DNA of 64,000 nt. It comes from an uncultured bacterium (GTDB lineage Bacteria; Chloroflexota; Anaerolineae; J036; Brachytrichaceae). Below, in pieces: positions 42,659 through 51,720 of this stretch; position 1 is the first letter of the stretch; each line of letters opens with the position of its first letter. The notes under the pieces are model-generated. The model did not search any database, was not told the origin of the DNA, and was given only the letters and a program-made list of their open reading frames with translations. Both the position numbers and the translations under genes were made by a program. The stretch is taken from assembly GCA_903921365.1 (NCBI GenBank), contig CAIXPS010000316.1:1-64000 (forward strand), written 5' to 3'.

Positions 42659-43243
42659 ATGAAAATCGTAAGAATCGCAAGTTTATTGGTCGTTGGCATG
42701 ATTGCGTTGAGCGCCTGCAGCACGAGCGGGCCCAAGCCGGTCAGCACCGTTTCCACCCAGGGCGCCGCGCCGGACGCAAAGCCTGGCGCGGGAACCCCTG
42801 TGGCAACCGTCGTCAGCAAGTCGGCATTGCCGGCGGGCGGCGACGTTAACCTGACGCCCACTCCCGTGGTGACAGATACAACGCCAGTGACAACAACCAC
42901 TCCGATTACACCCTCGACAGGAGTAACTGTAACGACTGGCCTGACCTCGACGGTCGAAGTAACGCCCACCGGCACGACGACGGTTACGACAACCACAAGT
43001 CAAAAGAGCACGATCCCCTCAGAGGCGACTGATGTCAAGACATTGACAACCAAAGGCACCCTAAACATCCGCAGCGGACCAGCTGCGACTTACAAGGTTG
43101 TTGGTTTCATTCGCCGAGGCGAGACGCTGGATGTTCTCGGCGTGAGCAAAGACGCTAAATGGTGGCACATTAAGTGTGTGACTGGCGCCAGCGATTCATG
43201 CTGGATCGTCGCAGACGCGCGATACCTCACTGCAAACAAGTAG
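42659..43243 (+). CDS. Lipoprotein with SH3b domain
   Basis: This 194-residue protein has a lipoprotein signal with lipobox LSAC (lipidated C20), a Thr/Pro/Val-rich stalk (about 30-120) and a C-terminal bacterial SH3 (SH3b) domain. The SH3b features are GTLNIRSGPAATYKVVGFI and the W-x-I strand. Such domains bind cell-wall peptides or glycans. GGAGAAGGAG upstream fixes the ATG at 42659. A frame ten codons longer is open but starts inside the preceding gene. It is co-directional with the pseudo-PP2C gene. A strong terminator follows. Confidence 0.85.
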   Translation: MKIVRIASLLVVGMIALSACSTSGPKPVSTVSTQGAAPDAKPGAGTPVATVVSKSALPAGGDVNLTPTPVVTDTTPVTTTTPITPSTGVTVTTGLTSTVEVTPTGTTTVTTTTSQKSTIPSEATDVKTLTTKGTLNIRSGPAATYKVVGFIRRGETLDVLGVSKDAKWWHIKCVTGASDSCWIVADARYLTANK

Positions 43244-43263
43244 TAGAAGTCGCACTGGAATAA

Positions 43264-43301
43264 AAAGGGCCGGATGCAAACATCCGGCCCTTTCTGTTTT
43301 T
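43264..43301. terminator. Bidirectional intrinsic terminator
   Basis: AAAGGGCCGGATG and CATCCGGCCCTTT form a 13-bp stem with a 4-base loop, followed by CTGTTTTTTC. It serves the SH3b lipoprotein gene and, on the other strand, the convergent methyltransferase gene. Confidence 0.93.
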
Positions 43302-44189
43302 TCAAACAGGCTCTTTGAAATCGAAGAAGTTGCCGCGCGCTTGCCAGCGCAGCCCGTCCTCGTTTACCATCAAATCGCCATCGCGACGCAGTTTCTGCCC
43401 GGTTCTCGGACATCGGAAAATGTCGTCGCCCGAGGCCGCCTGCCCATCGGCTGACTCATCTGAAACGGACGCGCGGCTGTTCAGCGTGAACACGCTGGGT
43501 GAAAGCAACCCAAGCGGTGCGGTCAACTGCAGCACCGCATCGGCATACACCATCAAGGCTACCGGCACGATGCGCTTGAGCAGCCCCGAACGCAGATAGG
43601 ATACGGCCAGTGTGCGTTCGGTTTTGAGGCCGGCCAAACGCAACTGTTCCAGCATCCAGGCCGGATGGAAGTCAAAGTTCAGCTTGACAAACTCAAATGG
43701 TTCGGGCTGGCTTGGATTCCACTTCTGGCGGCGCAGCGCATATCGGGTCATGGACTTGATGTTTCGCTTGTTAGCGAACTCCAGCACAAACTTTCCCTGT
43801 GGCGCGATTGCGCGGCTGATCTGCTGTAACGCCGCCGGGACATCCTCGATGTGATGGATCACGCGAATCATGGTTGCAGCACTCATCACCCCGGCAGCAA
43901 ACGGCAAATGGTAAATATCCGCGGCCACGAACTTGAAACGCGGGTCGCCACCCCAGCGTTCCTGCGCCTGCTCCAGCAGCGTGCGCGAGTAGTCCAGCAG
44001 GATGATCTCTTCATAACCAGTATATAGTTCAGCCAGCCGGCCAAACCCGGCGCCGAACTCGACGATCCGGCGGCCTTTCTCCGGCAGCATGCGCCGCAGC
44101 GCCACCCGTTCTACTGCGTCTTCGTAAGCGCGATCAGCGTTCTGCCAGAATCGCGTCTTGTAATCTGAACCTTCGTAGTCACATATCAT
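43302..44189 (-). CDS. SAM-dependent methyltransferase with Trm112-like tail
   Basis: This 295-residue class I methyltransferase has the SAM-binding motif IVEFGAGFGRLAELY (about 42-56), the acidic LLDYSRTLL and the ADIYHLPF loop. The C-terminal about 45 residues (FRCPRTGQKLRRDGD...) resemble a Trm112-like zinc-ribbon remnant with a single cysteine. The fold is of the UbiE/methyltransferase-11 type. The substrate is unknown. It ends 4 bases after the S41 protease gene's stop codon in a compact minus-strand run, and a hairpin terminator follows. Confidence 0.83.
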   Translation of the reverse strand: MICDYEGSDYKTRFWQNADRAYEDAVERVALRRMLPEKGRRIVEFGAGFGRLAELYTGYEEIILLDYSRTLLEQAQERWGGDPRFKFVAADIYHLPFAAGVMSAATMIRVIHHIEDVPAALQQISRAIAPQGKFVLEFANKRNIKSMTRYALRRQKWNPSQPEPFEFVKLNFDFHPAWMLEQLRLAGLKTERTLAVSYLRSGLLKRIVPVALMVYADAVLQLTAPLGLLSPSVFTLNSRASVSDESADGQAASGDDIFRCPRTGQKLRRDGDLMVNEDGLRWQARGNFFDFKEPV

Positions 44190-44193
44190 GATT

Positions 44194-45729
44194 TCAAAAT
44201 GCCTTTAGCGCGGCGGCTATAACCGGGTCGCTCTCGTCGGTAAAGTCGTCCCACGCCTTATCTATTGTGATATCCGGAGTAAGTCCTTTGCCTTCCCAGT
44301 TCGATCCATCGGGCAGTTGGAAGGTTTCTTCAGCGATCCATGCCAGCGAGCCATCCTCAAAGTCATGCGCGCGGAGCGTTTCGATATTCCCGCTGGTCTT
44401 CTGTCCCAGGAGTCTGGCGCGACCCGCGGCTCGCAGAATCCCCGCATACACCTCAGCATAGGATGCTGTGGCATGTCCAACCAGCACCATGATTGGCGTC
44501 GTCTGGGAATTCCCGACCCGTTCCGCGCGCGCGACGAGTGTCTTCTGCACACCAGCGCGACTGGTTAACGACCCGACCGAGCCAGACGTAAAGAAGCCCA
44601 CACAGCGCATCAGCACGGGATAAGCCCCTCCGCCGTTAAGTCGCATGTCAATAATCAACCCATCCAGCCTCCCCTTCTTCATCAGGTCGTCGAGCGCCGC
44701 GCGCACCTCGTCGCCGACGCTTTCCTCAAACAGCGTCGGGATCATCACGTATCCGATGCGCCGCGTGCCTGAGAGGATGGTGCGATGCTCCACCGGCGTC
44801 GATGTCGACAGCTTTGCGCGTTTGATCACCAGTGTGCGAGGTTGGCCGCCGGGCGCGCTCACTGTAACCGTCACTGTGGTTCCAACTGGTCCGCGCAGCA
44901 AGGGCATATTCATTTCGTTCTCATTCACCACTGCCTGCTGTCCATTGATGCTCAGAATATGCTCATGCGAACGAATGCCTGCTTTCTCAGCCGGGCTGCC
45001 TGGCAACACCTGCAACACATAAGCGTAGCCTTTATCGGTATTGATATCGCTGATCACGCCGATGCCCGTGTAATTGCCGGCGCCTTCGTAGTCCTGCTGT
45101 TCGTCGCGCGCCTCCTGCGGCGACAGGAAACTGGAATGATGGTCATTCAGGCTATCAATTGCAATGCGCATCAGGCCATAAAACTGTTCATCATCAATCC
45201 CGGCATTGATCTGGTCGAGCGTCTTCACACGCAACGCCTCCCAGTCCAGACCATTGAAGTCGGGGTAGATGTAGTTGGTGTTTACGATATCCCACAGCTT
45301 CTTAAAGACACGAATCTGTCGCGCAGTGCTCTCTTCCGTTACAGACACGCTAATGGTGCGTGTGACGACGGGCGTCACATGGAACAATTGCGTTGCATAC
45401 TGTGTTGGAGTTGCGGGCGCCGGTGATGGTGTTGGCGTGAGTTCAAAGATCACCGCGGGCCGTGACGTCGGCGCCGGCGTCGACGATGCCGTTGGCAGCG
45501 ACGTTGGCGTTACCGCCGTAATGCGCTCCAGAGGCGTCACGCGCACTACGGACGTCGATCTTGCCAGGAATCCATTGAGTAGACCTAATGCCGCGAATGC
45601 GGTCAGACAGAGCGCGCCCAGACAGGCGAACACCACACCAACCGCGACGATAAGTGGCAACTTGCGGTTGGGCGCAGGCGGTGTTTCCGCTTGACCTGGG
45701 ACCGATGAGGGCGGACGATCTTGCTCCAT
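44194..45729 (-). CDS. S41 family C-terminal processing protease with PDZ domain
   Basis: This 511-residue protein has a short cytoplasmic N-terminus, a transmembrane helix (about 24-52), a Thr/Pro-rich stalk (60-125), a PDZ domain (about 218-305) and the S41 catalytic core. The catalytic serine is S423 (HATASYAEV) and the lysine is K444 (LLGQKTSG). These match the Ser-Lys dyad of CtpA/Tsp enzymes. It acts outside the membrane on the C-termini of substrate proteins. It lies in a row with a methyltransferase and a HAD hydrolase, transcribed together on the minus strand with 3-4-base gaps. Confidence 0.9.
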   Translation of the reverse strand: MEQDRPPSSVPGQAETPPAPNRKLPLIVAVGVVFACLGALCLTAFAALGLLNGFLARSTSVVRVTPLERITAVTPTSLPTASSTPAPTSRPAVIFELTPTPSPAPATPTQYATQLFHVTPVVTRTISVSVTEESTARQIRVFKKLWDIVNTNYIYPDFNGLDWEALRVKTLDQINAGIDDEQFYGLMRIAIDSLNDHHSSFLSPQEARDEQQDYEGAGNYTGIGVISDINTDKGYAYVLQVLPGSPAEKAGIRSHEHILSINGQQAVVNENEMNMPLLRGPVGTTVTVTVSAPGGQPRTLVIKRAKLSTSTPVEHRTILSGTRRIGYVMIPTLFEESVGDEVRAALDDLMKKGRLDGLIIDMRLNGGGAYPVLMRCVGFFTSGSVGSLTSRAGVQKTLVARAERVGNSQTTPIMVLVGHATASYAEVYAGILRAAGRARLLGQKTSGNIETLRAHDFEDGSLAWIAEETFQLPDGSNWEGKGLTPDITIDKAWDDFTDESDPVIAAALKAF

Positions 45730-45732
45730 AGA

Positions 45733-46440
45733 TTAATATGCTGACTCGATGAGCGGGAGCACATCCCGCAATGTCTTGACGCGCTTGTCGTAGTAGCCAT
45801 GAAACACATCGCGCGGGTCGATCAAAATCGCATCCATCCCCACGTTTCGCGCGCCAACGATATCGGCGTAATAGTTATCACCGACATAGAGTGCCTGTTC
45901 CGCCGGGACATTGCCGGCGATTTCGAGCGCCTGTCGAAAAATGCCTGGGGCAGGCTTCCAACTGCGCGCCTGACCGCCCGTGAGAGTAAAGTCGAGTAGA
46001 TGCCTGAAACCATAGCGCGTTACTTCGGTATCCACTTCTCCGTCGCGGTTCGACACGAGGCCAACGATGTAGCCAGACTTGCGCAGCGTCTCCAGCACGT
46101 ATGGGACATCGGCGAACACGACGTTCTGTGGCTCATAATGCTTGAACTGGTCCTGAATCTTCTCCGCGTCGGTCGCCGTATGCGGAACCTCCATGGCATC
46201 CAGCAGCACCTGGTTGTAGTTCACCCAGAAACCGCGTTCATCGTAACGCGACAGATGGTCAAACACCTGCGCGCCATCGGCCCAGTACTGATGCACCGCG
46301 CGCTCGCAGGTCTCAATGTGGTGCTCGCTCAATGCGATGCCCACCCGCGCTGCATATTCGATGAAAACCTGAAATCCTTCAGGCTGGTTTGCGCGTAATG
46401 TGCCATCAAGATCAAAAAGAATCGCTTTGTATTTACTCAT
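45733..46440 (-). CDS. HAD-IA family hydrolase
   Basis: This 235-residue HAD hydrolase begins with LFDLDGTLRAN (nucleophile D11-x-D13). The second motif is GLVSNRDGE, and the third is ARSWKPAPGIF followed by YVGDNYYADIVGARNVGM. It has an alpha-helical cap between motifs 1 and 2 (subclass I). Relatives hydrolyse 2-phosphoglycolate or other small phosphate esters, or dehalogenate. Nothing in the sequence narrows the substrate. A TAGAAT box 11 bases before the start codon, with no ribosome site, suggests a very short leader. It begins the run with the S41 protease. Confidence 0.87.
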   Translation of the reverse strand: MSKYKAILFDLDGTLRANQPEGFQVFIEYAARVGIALSEHHIETCERAVHQYWADGAQVFDHLSRYDERGFWVNYNQVLLDAMEVPHTATDAEKIQDQFKHYEPQNVVFADVPYVLETLRKSGYIVGLVSNRDGEVDTEVTRYGFRHLLDFTLTGGQARSWKPAPGIFRQALEIAGNVPAEQALYVGDNYYADIVGARNVGMDAILIDPRDVFHGYYDKRVKTLRDVLPLIESAY

Positions 46441-46451
46441 GTAAGAATGCT

Positions 46452-46457
46452 ATTCTA
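46452..46457 (-). promoter_or_regulatory. Candidate -10 box of the HAD/protease/methyltransferase run
   Basis: TAGAAT on the minus strand lies 11 bases before the HAD start codon with no Shine-Dalgarno sequence. The leader would be about 4 bases. Confidence 0.4.
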
Positions 46458-46615
46458 CGCATATCGCCGGGATCAGCAGATCTGGCGGGTCGCGCCTGGT
46501 GATGGACATCATCATACAGCTATGGAGGTGATTCAGTCGACTGGAGTATTCGTGTTGTGACTGTAGATCGGAATTTAGAAATAGAGCGCGTGTAGTGTTC
46601 CCGGAGAGGTAAACC

Positions 46616-47137
46616 TTGACTAATGTAACTCGTAAGACAATTGCTGTGTTATTGACTGTGACCATGTTTCTGACGATGGCGTGCGGGATCGTCAATTCAC
46701 TCGTGGGTGGAAGCGCAGGCACCACGAACAGTCTGTGGGCGGACGTTCCTGCATTTCCTGGCGCGGGCAAAGCCAACCTGGACCTGCCACTTGCCATGAA
46801 GCTGGTAGTGCAGGCTGCATTCCAGGGGAAGCTTGAGTTTATCGCCTACACCACTGCAAAAACGCCAGCGGATATCCAGGCTTTCTACACCCCTGTGCTT
46901 ATGAAGGCGAATGGGTGGTCCACGGATTCAGGCGGATGCACGACTGGTTCTGGTTCAGGTTCAAGCTCAGGATCGTCAAGCAGCGGCGGAGACGGCACAC
47001 TCTGCTTCTTTGGGAAGAAGGACGGTTCAAAGGAATACGGGCTTGCGATCATTGCAGCCCAGGAAGACAAGACCAAACCAACTCAGATATTCTACGTTCG
47101 CATCGATATCACCTCTACCCCGACGCCCAAGCCGTAA
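46616..47137 (+). CDS. Small lipoprotein of unknown function
   Basis: This 173-residue protein starts at a TTG that has GGAGAGG 8 bases upstream. It has a lipoprotein signal ending LTMAC (lipidated C23). The mature part has an alpha/beta region (about 40-100) and then a Gly/Ser-rich loop (about 108-124) inserted before the segment GTLCFFGKKDG. It ends in a strand and TPTPKP. Two cysteines (108 and about 129) flank the Ser/Gly loop and might form a disulfide. I do not recognise the family. It stands alone, convergent with the histidine kinase gene. Confidence 0.7.
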   Translation: MTNVTRKTIAVLLTVTMFLTMACGIVNSLVGGSAGTTNSLWADVPAFPGAGKANLDLPLAMKLVVQAAFQGKLEFIAYTTAKTPADIQAFYTPVLMKANGWSTDSGGCTTGSGSGSSSGSSSSGGDGTLCFFGKKDGSKEYGLAIIAAQEDKTKPTQIFYVRIDITSTPTPKP

Positions 47138-47164
47138 TAAGCAGGACGTGGGAGTCGATGGCGC

Positions 47165-47222
47165 CCCTGCGAAGGGTCCTCGGTCAGGTCTTGTCGCTTG
47201 CAAGCCCACAACCTTCGCAGGG
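47165..47222. repeat. Inverted repeat with internal palindrome between convergent genes
   Basis: CCCTGCGAAGG (47165-47175) is matched by CCTTCGCAGGG (47212-47222). The perfect palindrome GCTTGCAAGC lies in the loop. It may be a terminator or a dispersed repeat. Confidence 0.6.
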
Positions 47223-47247
47223 TTCTCGACATTAGCGCGACGGGGGC

Positions 47248-48462
47248 TTAGCCCTCGCGAGGCGTCGTGAAGAAAAACGTCGCGCCTCTGCCTTCGATGC
47301 TTTCGACCCAGATTCGCCCGCCATGCGCCTCGACGATGTGTTTCGCGATCGCAAGGCCAAGACCGGTGCCTCCCTTTCCGCGCGCCCGGCTGACCTTATA
47401 GAAGCGCTCGAAAATGCGCGGCAGGTCGGAATGAGCAATCCCTGCCCCGGTATCCCGCACGGCAACAGTGAAAAAGTCATCGGGGGACTGCGCGTATTGC
47501 CGTCCCGGCGCGTCGGTCTGGGGCGCTGGCGGCGGTTGATCCGGGACAATCAGAGCGATTACTGTGCCATTTGGCGTGAACTTGATCGCATTGTGCAGCA
47601 GGTTGGTCAACACGCGGCTGATCTGCTCAATGTCCACCAATGCAAACACATCCTCCTTCACCTCGTTCACCAACACCGTCCCGGCGCGTTCAGCCTGCGG
47701 CGCCAACCTGGTCATCACTCGGTCCGTCAGGTCGTGTAGCGACGCGCGCACCATACGCATCGGCGCCTGACCAGACTCGATCAACGACAGATCATACATC
47801 TCCTGCGCAAGCTGCGTCAACGCATCCACCTGTGCGCTGACCTGATCGAGATGGCGGGTGCGCAGGGTGAAGTCGTCTCCATCGGTCATCCGCATCGTAT
47901 CGACCAGCAGGCGAATCGCAGTGAGTGGTGTGCGCAGCTCATGCGAGATATTCGCAACAAAGTCGCGCCGCGCGCGCCCGAGGCGTTGCAGTTCACTAAT
48001 GTCGCGCATAATCAACAGAGCGCCCTGATTGTTATGCTGTTCCATCAGCGGCGCGAGCCTGACGCGATATAACCGTTCATTGATGGTGATCTCACCAGGA
48101 AGCTCATGCAAGTCATTCATCGTCTCGTTCACCAGACTATCCAGCTCATGGGAACGAATAGTTTCCATCAAGCTGCGACCGGGAGACGCCGTGCCTTTTG
48201 TCAGCTGGCGCGCGGCGCTATTACATTCGATAATCATGTGGTTGGCGTCAACATAGATCACTGGATCGATCATGGTCTCCATCAAGAGCGCATGTTGTTT
48301 GTCCTCAGCAGTCAGCCGGTCGTCTATTTCCTGTTTGGCATCGCGCAACTGACGCGCGAGTCTTTCGCCCGCCAGAATGCCGGCCTGCGCCGCGCGACTA
48401 CGCGCGAATAAGGTGATGCTGATAACAAGTAATGCTGCCACAAAGACCCACGCAATATCCAT
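47248..48462 (-). CDS. Sensor histidine kinase with PAS domain (orphan)
   Basis: This 404-residue PhoR-like kinase has an N-terminal transmembrane helix (about 3-20), a coiled-coil linker and a PAS domain (about 55-155). A dimerisation/phosphoacceptor helix carries H174 (ANISHELRTPL). The ATPase domain has the N box NLLHNAIKF, the G1 box DTGAGI and the G2 box GKGGTGLGLAI. It has almost no extracellular sensor region, so the PAS domain probably detects an internal or membrane signal. No response regulator gene is adjacent or anywhere in the window, so its partner is encoded elsewhere. Confidence 0.9.
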   Translation of the reverse strand: MDIAWVFVAALLVISITLFARSRAAQAGILAGERLARQLRDAKQEIDDRLTAEDKQHALLMETMIDPVIYVDANHMIIECNSAARQLTKGTASPGRSLMETIRSHELDSLVNETMNDLHELPGEITINERLYRVRLAPLMEQHNNQGALLIMRDISELQRLGRARRDFVANISHELRTPLTAIRLLVDTMRMTDGDDFTLRTRHLDQVSAQVDALTQLAQEMYDLSLIESGQAPMRMVRASLHDLTDRVMTRLAPQAERAGTVLVNEVKEDVFALVDIEQISRVLTNLLHNAIKFTPNGTVIALIVPDQPPPAPQTDAPGRQYAQSPDDFFTVAVRDTGAGIAHSDLPRIFERFYKVSRARGKGGTGLGLAIAKHIVEAHGGRIWVESIEGRGATFFFTTPREG

Positions 48463-48553
48463 TTTGTTATTCTAACGAGACAAGAGGAGTTTGAGGTTAA
48501 AAACACTTGACAATCCACCAATCTGGTTTCTGTGGAAACTGCCGTATCTCGGC

Positions 48554-48559
48554 TATAAT
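48554..48559 (+). promoter_or_regulatory. Candidate -10 box of the valS leader
   Basis: TATAAT lies about 35 bases before the T-box stem I. The -35 region is poor. A TTGACA at 48507 is too far away (41 bases) to pair with it. Confidence 0.5.
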
Positions 48560-48587
48560 TGCCACACAATCTCATATTAAAAACTGT

Positions 48588-48870
48588 GAGCAAGAGGAGT
48601 AAGTCGCCAGGTTATCTTTCAGCCTGGCGTGGCGCCGAAAGGGAGCGTGGGTCAAAGACTGAAAGCCCATGCAGGCAGGCCAAGGCCGAACGTCGCTTGT
48701 GAGTTGATCCGGTGAAGTGGACATTATTGTCCCCAGCCTGGTCCGGGATTGCCCGTTATCGCATTGAGCGTGCTTCTCTTTTTAAGAGAGCGAAGTTCGG
48801 TGGTACCGCGCAAGGAGCCTTAAACGCTCCTCTCGTCCGATTTATGGATGAGAGGAGCGTTTTTATTTTT
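48588..48870 (+). promoter_or_regulatory. T-box leader of valS (specifier GUC, valine)
   Basis: This leader contains the T-box sequence TGGTACCGCG (48801-48810), which pairs with the CCA end of uncharged tRNA. It starts with the stem I element AAGAGGAGTAAG. In the specifier loop, GAAC is followed by GTC (48692-48694), the valine codon. The downstream gene is valyl-tRNA synthetase, so uncharged tRNA-Val should prevent termination at the hairpin before valS. Confidence 0.95.
48823..48870 (+). terminator. T-box-controlled intrinsic terminator
   Basis: AACGCTCCTCTC pairs with GAGAGGAGCGTT in a 12-bp stem and is followed by a T-rich run. The 5' arm overlaps the region that would form the antiterminator with the T-box sequence. 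Confidence 0.93.
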
Positions 48871-48891
48871 GTTCAGATCAGGATACACACT

Positions 48892-51684
48892 ATGACACAG
48901 CTATCCAAAGCATATGATCCAAAAACGGTTGAAGATCGTCTTTACCAGTGGTGGGAGTCGCAGGGATTTTTCCGCCCCGAGGCGCAAGAGTACCTGTCGG
49001 GCGAACCGCCGTTCGTCATCACCATACCCCCACCCAACGTCACCGGCACACTGCATATGGGTCATGCGCTCACCTCTGCGGTTGAGGACTTGATGGTGCG
49101 TTACTCTCGCATGAAAGGCGCGCGCACGTTGTACGTGCCCGGCACCGACCATGCCGGCATTGCCACGCAGAGTGTCGTTGAGAAGAAGCTGGCCAAAGAG
49201 GGCAAGCGCCGCCAGGACATGAGCCGCAGCGATTTCATCGAGGAAGTGTGGGCATGGAAGGAATACTCGCACGAAATCATCACCCGCCAGCAAAAGAAGC
49301 TCGGTATTACGGCGGACTGGACGCGCGAACGCTTCACGCTTGATGAAGGGCTGAGCCGCGCCGTGGTCACCGCATTCAAGCGCCTGTATGATCGCGGCCT
49401 GATATATAAGGATACGCGCATGGTGAACTGGGACCCAGTGCAACTGACTGGCGTCTCAGATCTGGAAGTGGAATTCGCCGACGATGGCGAACCCGGCTTC
49501 CTGTGGACAATCCGCTATCCGGTGCAGACCAACCGCTGGGAAGAACCTGTCGCCGAATGGGGCAGCGGACGCTGGGCAGAAGGCGCCACAGAATGGATCA
49601 CCGTTGCGACCACCCGCCCGGAAACGTTGCTCGGAGATACTGCGGTCGCAGTGAATCCTGATGACGACCGCTACACCCGACTGGCGGCATGCAACGCCGT
49701 TGTGCCCGTTGTGGGTCGCATCATCCCGATCATCACAGATGCAACGGTCGAAAAAGACTTTGGCACTGGCGCAGTGAAGATCACCCCGGCGCACGACTTC
49801 AATGACTACGAGGTGGGCAAACGCCATCACCTCCCATTCATCGAGGTGTTGACTCAAACCGCGCATATGAACCAGAACGCCGGCCCGTATGCCGGCCTGG
49901 ATCGCTTTGAGTGCCGCAAACAACTCGTTGCGGATTTGAAGAAAGAAGGGCTGCTCGTGAAGGTCGATGACTACCGCGTGCGACTGGGGCGCGGCCAGCG
50001 CAGCGGCGCAGTCATCGAGCCGCGCATCAGCCCGCAATGGTTCTGCAACATGCAGGACATGGCGGATGAAGCCATGAAGGCAGTGCGCGACGGCCGCATC
50101 CGCATCGTGCCCGATCGCTTCGAGAAGACCTACTTCCACTGGCTTGAAAACATCCACGACTGGTGCATCAGCCGTCAATTGTGGTGGGGGCATCAAATTC
50201 CGGTGTGGTACCCCGACGCGCCTGAGCCAGGTAAGCCGGAACATTTCTGCGCGTTGAACGAGTTCGAAGCGTATAAAGAGGCGCGCAAGCACTATGGCGA
50301 CGATGTGCGCCTGGCACAGGACGCGGATGTTCTGGACACGTGGTTCTCGTCCGGCCTATGGCCATTCAGCACGCTGGGCTGGCCAGAAGACACCGCCGAC
50401 TTCCGCGATTTCTACCCGACGACGATGCTGGAGACCGGCTACGACATCCTGTTTTTCTGGGTCGCGCGCATGATCATGCTTGGCATCGAGATGACCGGCC
50501 AACCCCCATACAACACGGTTTACCTGCACGGTCTGATCCGCACCGCTGACGGCGAGAAAATGTCAAAGTCCAAGCCAGACAAGCTCGTGGATCCGCTCGA
50601 ATTGATCGAGTACTACGGCGCCGATGCGTTGCGGTTTTATCTGATCACCGCCGGCGCGGCGGGTGGCGACATCAAGGTCGACGTCAAGGTCGTCGACGGG
50701 CAGAAGCGCGTCGAACGCATCGATGGCGCGCGCAACTTCGCCAACAAGCTGTGGAACGCGGTGCGCTATGTGATCGGCAAGATCGAAGTCTATCAAGCAT
50801 CGTCTGAACCCTCGACCGGTTTCAGCCTGTCCGATCGCTGGATTCGCGCCCGTGGCAACCAGGTCACAGCCGAAGCGCGCAAACTGATGGATGATTACCA
50901 GTACGGTGAAGCCGCGCGCATCATCTACGAGTACGCCTGGGGCGATGTATGCGACTGGTATCTGGAACTCTCAAAGCTGCAATCCTCCCCGGAGACCATC
51001 GAGACGCTCATCTGGGCCACCGATCTGATTCTGCGATTGCTTCATCCGTTGATGCCCTATGTCACCGAAGAGCTGTGGCAGCATTTGAAAACCGCCGTGC
51101 GCAGCGTGACCGATCTGCGGCTGGATCGTCTGCCCAACTTCGACTGGTCTGCGCTGATGCTGGCGCCGTACCCGATATTCGACCCCGCACTATCACAAGG
51201 CGAATACGCCGGCGCCTTAACCGAGATGCCCGTCGTTCAGGAAGTGATTCGCGCTATTCGCAACGCGCGCGCCGAATACAAGGTGGCGCTCGACAAGCGC
51301 ATTGCGGCACTTATCAGCGCCGGGCGGCTGGAACCCGTCATGAACGCGCAGCACAAGGCGATTGCAATCCTCGCGCGCGTTGACACCGAACATCTGACCA
51401 TTGCCGCATCGGCGCCACCGCCAGCGGACAAGTGCGTGACGTTGGTGCTTGGCGAGGTCACAGTCTTTCTGCCAATGTCGGGGCTGGTGGATGTGGAACA
51501 GGAACGCCAGCGTCTGCAGGCGGAACTTGCCGAACTGACAAAAGTCATCCAGCGCAGCGAGGGTCTGCTGAATGGTGATTTCGCAAAACGCGCCCCCGCG
51601 GCGCTCATTGCCAAAGAACGCGCCAAGTTGGCCGACGCACTCAGCAAGCAAGACCAGATCAACGAACACCTGACGCAACTCTAA
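48892..51684 (+). CDS. valS: Valyl-tRNA synthetase
   Basis: This is a 930-residue class Ia synthetase. The HIGH motif reads HMGH (residues 55-58, PPPNVTGTLHMGHAL) and KMSKS is at 556-560 (GEKMSKSK). The editing domain is the normal CP1 insert (about 220-430, with the TRPETLLGDTAVAVNPDD signature). The C-terminal coiled coil (about 865-930) contacts tRNA-Val. The ATG at 48892 is the first in-frame start after the terminator. The open frame extends back into the T-box leader, but that part is regulatory RNA. Control by uncharged tRNA-Val through the T-box is expected. Confidence 0.96.
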   Translation: MTQLSKAYDPKTVEDRLYQWWESQGFFRPEAQEYLSGEPPFVITIPPPNVTGTLHMGHALTSAVEDLMVRYSRMKGARTLYVPGTDHAGIATQSVVEKKLAKEGKRRQDMSRSDFIEEVWAWKEYSHEIITRQQKKLGITADWTRERFTLDEGLSRAVVTAFKRLYDRGLIYKDTRMVNWDPVQLTGVSDLEVEFADDGEPGFLWTIRYPVQTNRWEEPVAEWGSGRWAEGATEWITVATTRPETLLGDTAVAVNPDDDRYTRLAACNAVVPVVGRIIPIITDATVEKDFGTGAVKITPAHDFNDYEVGKRHHLPFIEVLTQTAHMNQNAGPYAGLDRFECRKQLVADLKKEGLLVKVDDYRVRLGRGQRSGAVIEPRISPQWFCNMQDMADEAMKAVRDGRIRIVPDRFEKTYFHWLENIHDWCISRQLWWGHQIPVWYPDAPEPGKPEHFCALNEFEAYKEARKHYGDDVRLAQDADVLDTWFSSGLWPFSTLGWPEDTADFRDFYPTTMLETGYDILFFWVARMIMLGIEMTGQPPYNTVYLHGLIRTADGEKMSKSKPDKLVDPLELIEYYGADALRFYLITAGAAGGDIKVDVKVVDGQKRVERIDGARNFANKLWNAVRYVIGKIEVYQASSEPSTGFSLSDRWIRARGNQVTAEARKLMDDYQYGEAARIIYEYAWGDVCDWYLELSKLQSSPETIETLIWATDLILRLLHPLMPYVTEELWQHLKTAVRSVTDLRLDRLPNFDWSALMLAPYPIFDPALSQGEYAGALTEMPVVQEVIRAIRNARAEYKVALDKRIAALISAGRLEPVMNAQHKAIAILARVDTEHLTIAASAPPPADKCVTLVLGEVTVFLPMSGLVDVEQERQRLQAELAELTKVIQRSEGLLNGDFAKRAPAALIAKERAKLADALSKQDQINEHLTQL

Positions 51685-51720
51685 GTCACTCGGGACGGGC
51701 GCAGCGACTGCATCCGTCCG

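Noticed and set aside
46530-46572. GGAGGTGAT followed by a 12-codon frame before the small lipoprotein gene
   Set aside because: No start codon lies at a workable distance after the SD-like sequence, and the frame's only ATG overlaps it.
48507-48512. TTGACA upstream of the T-box leader
   Set aside because: It is 41 bases from the TATAAT at 48554, and no -10 box lies at the proper distance, so it is not part of the valS promoter.
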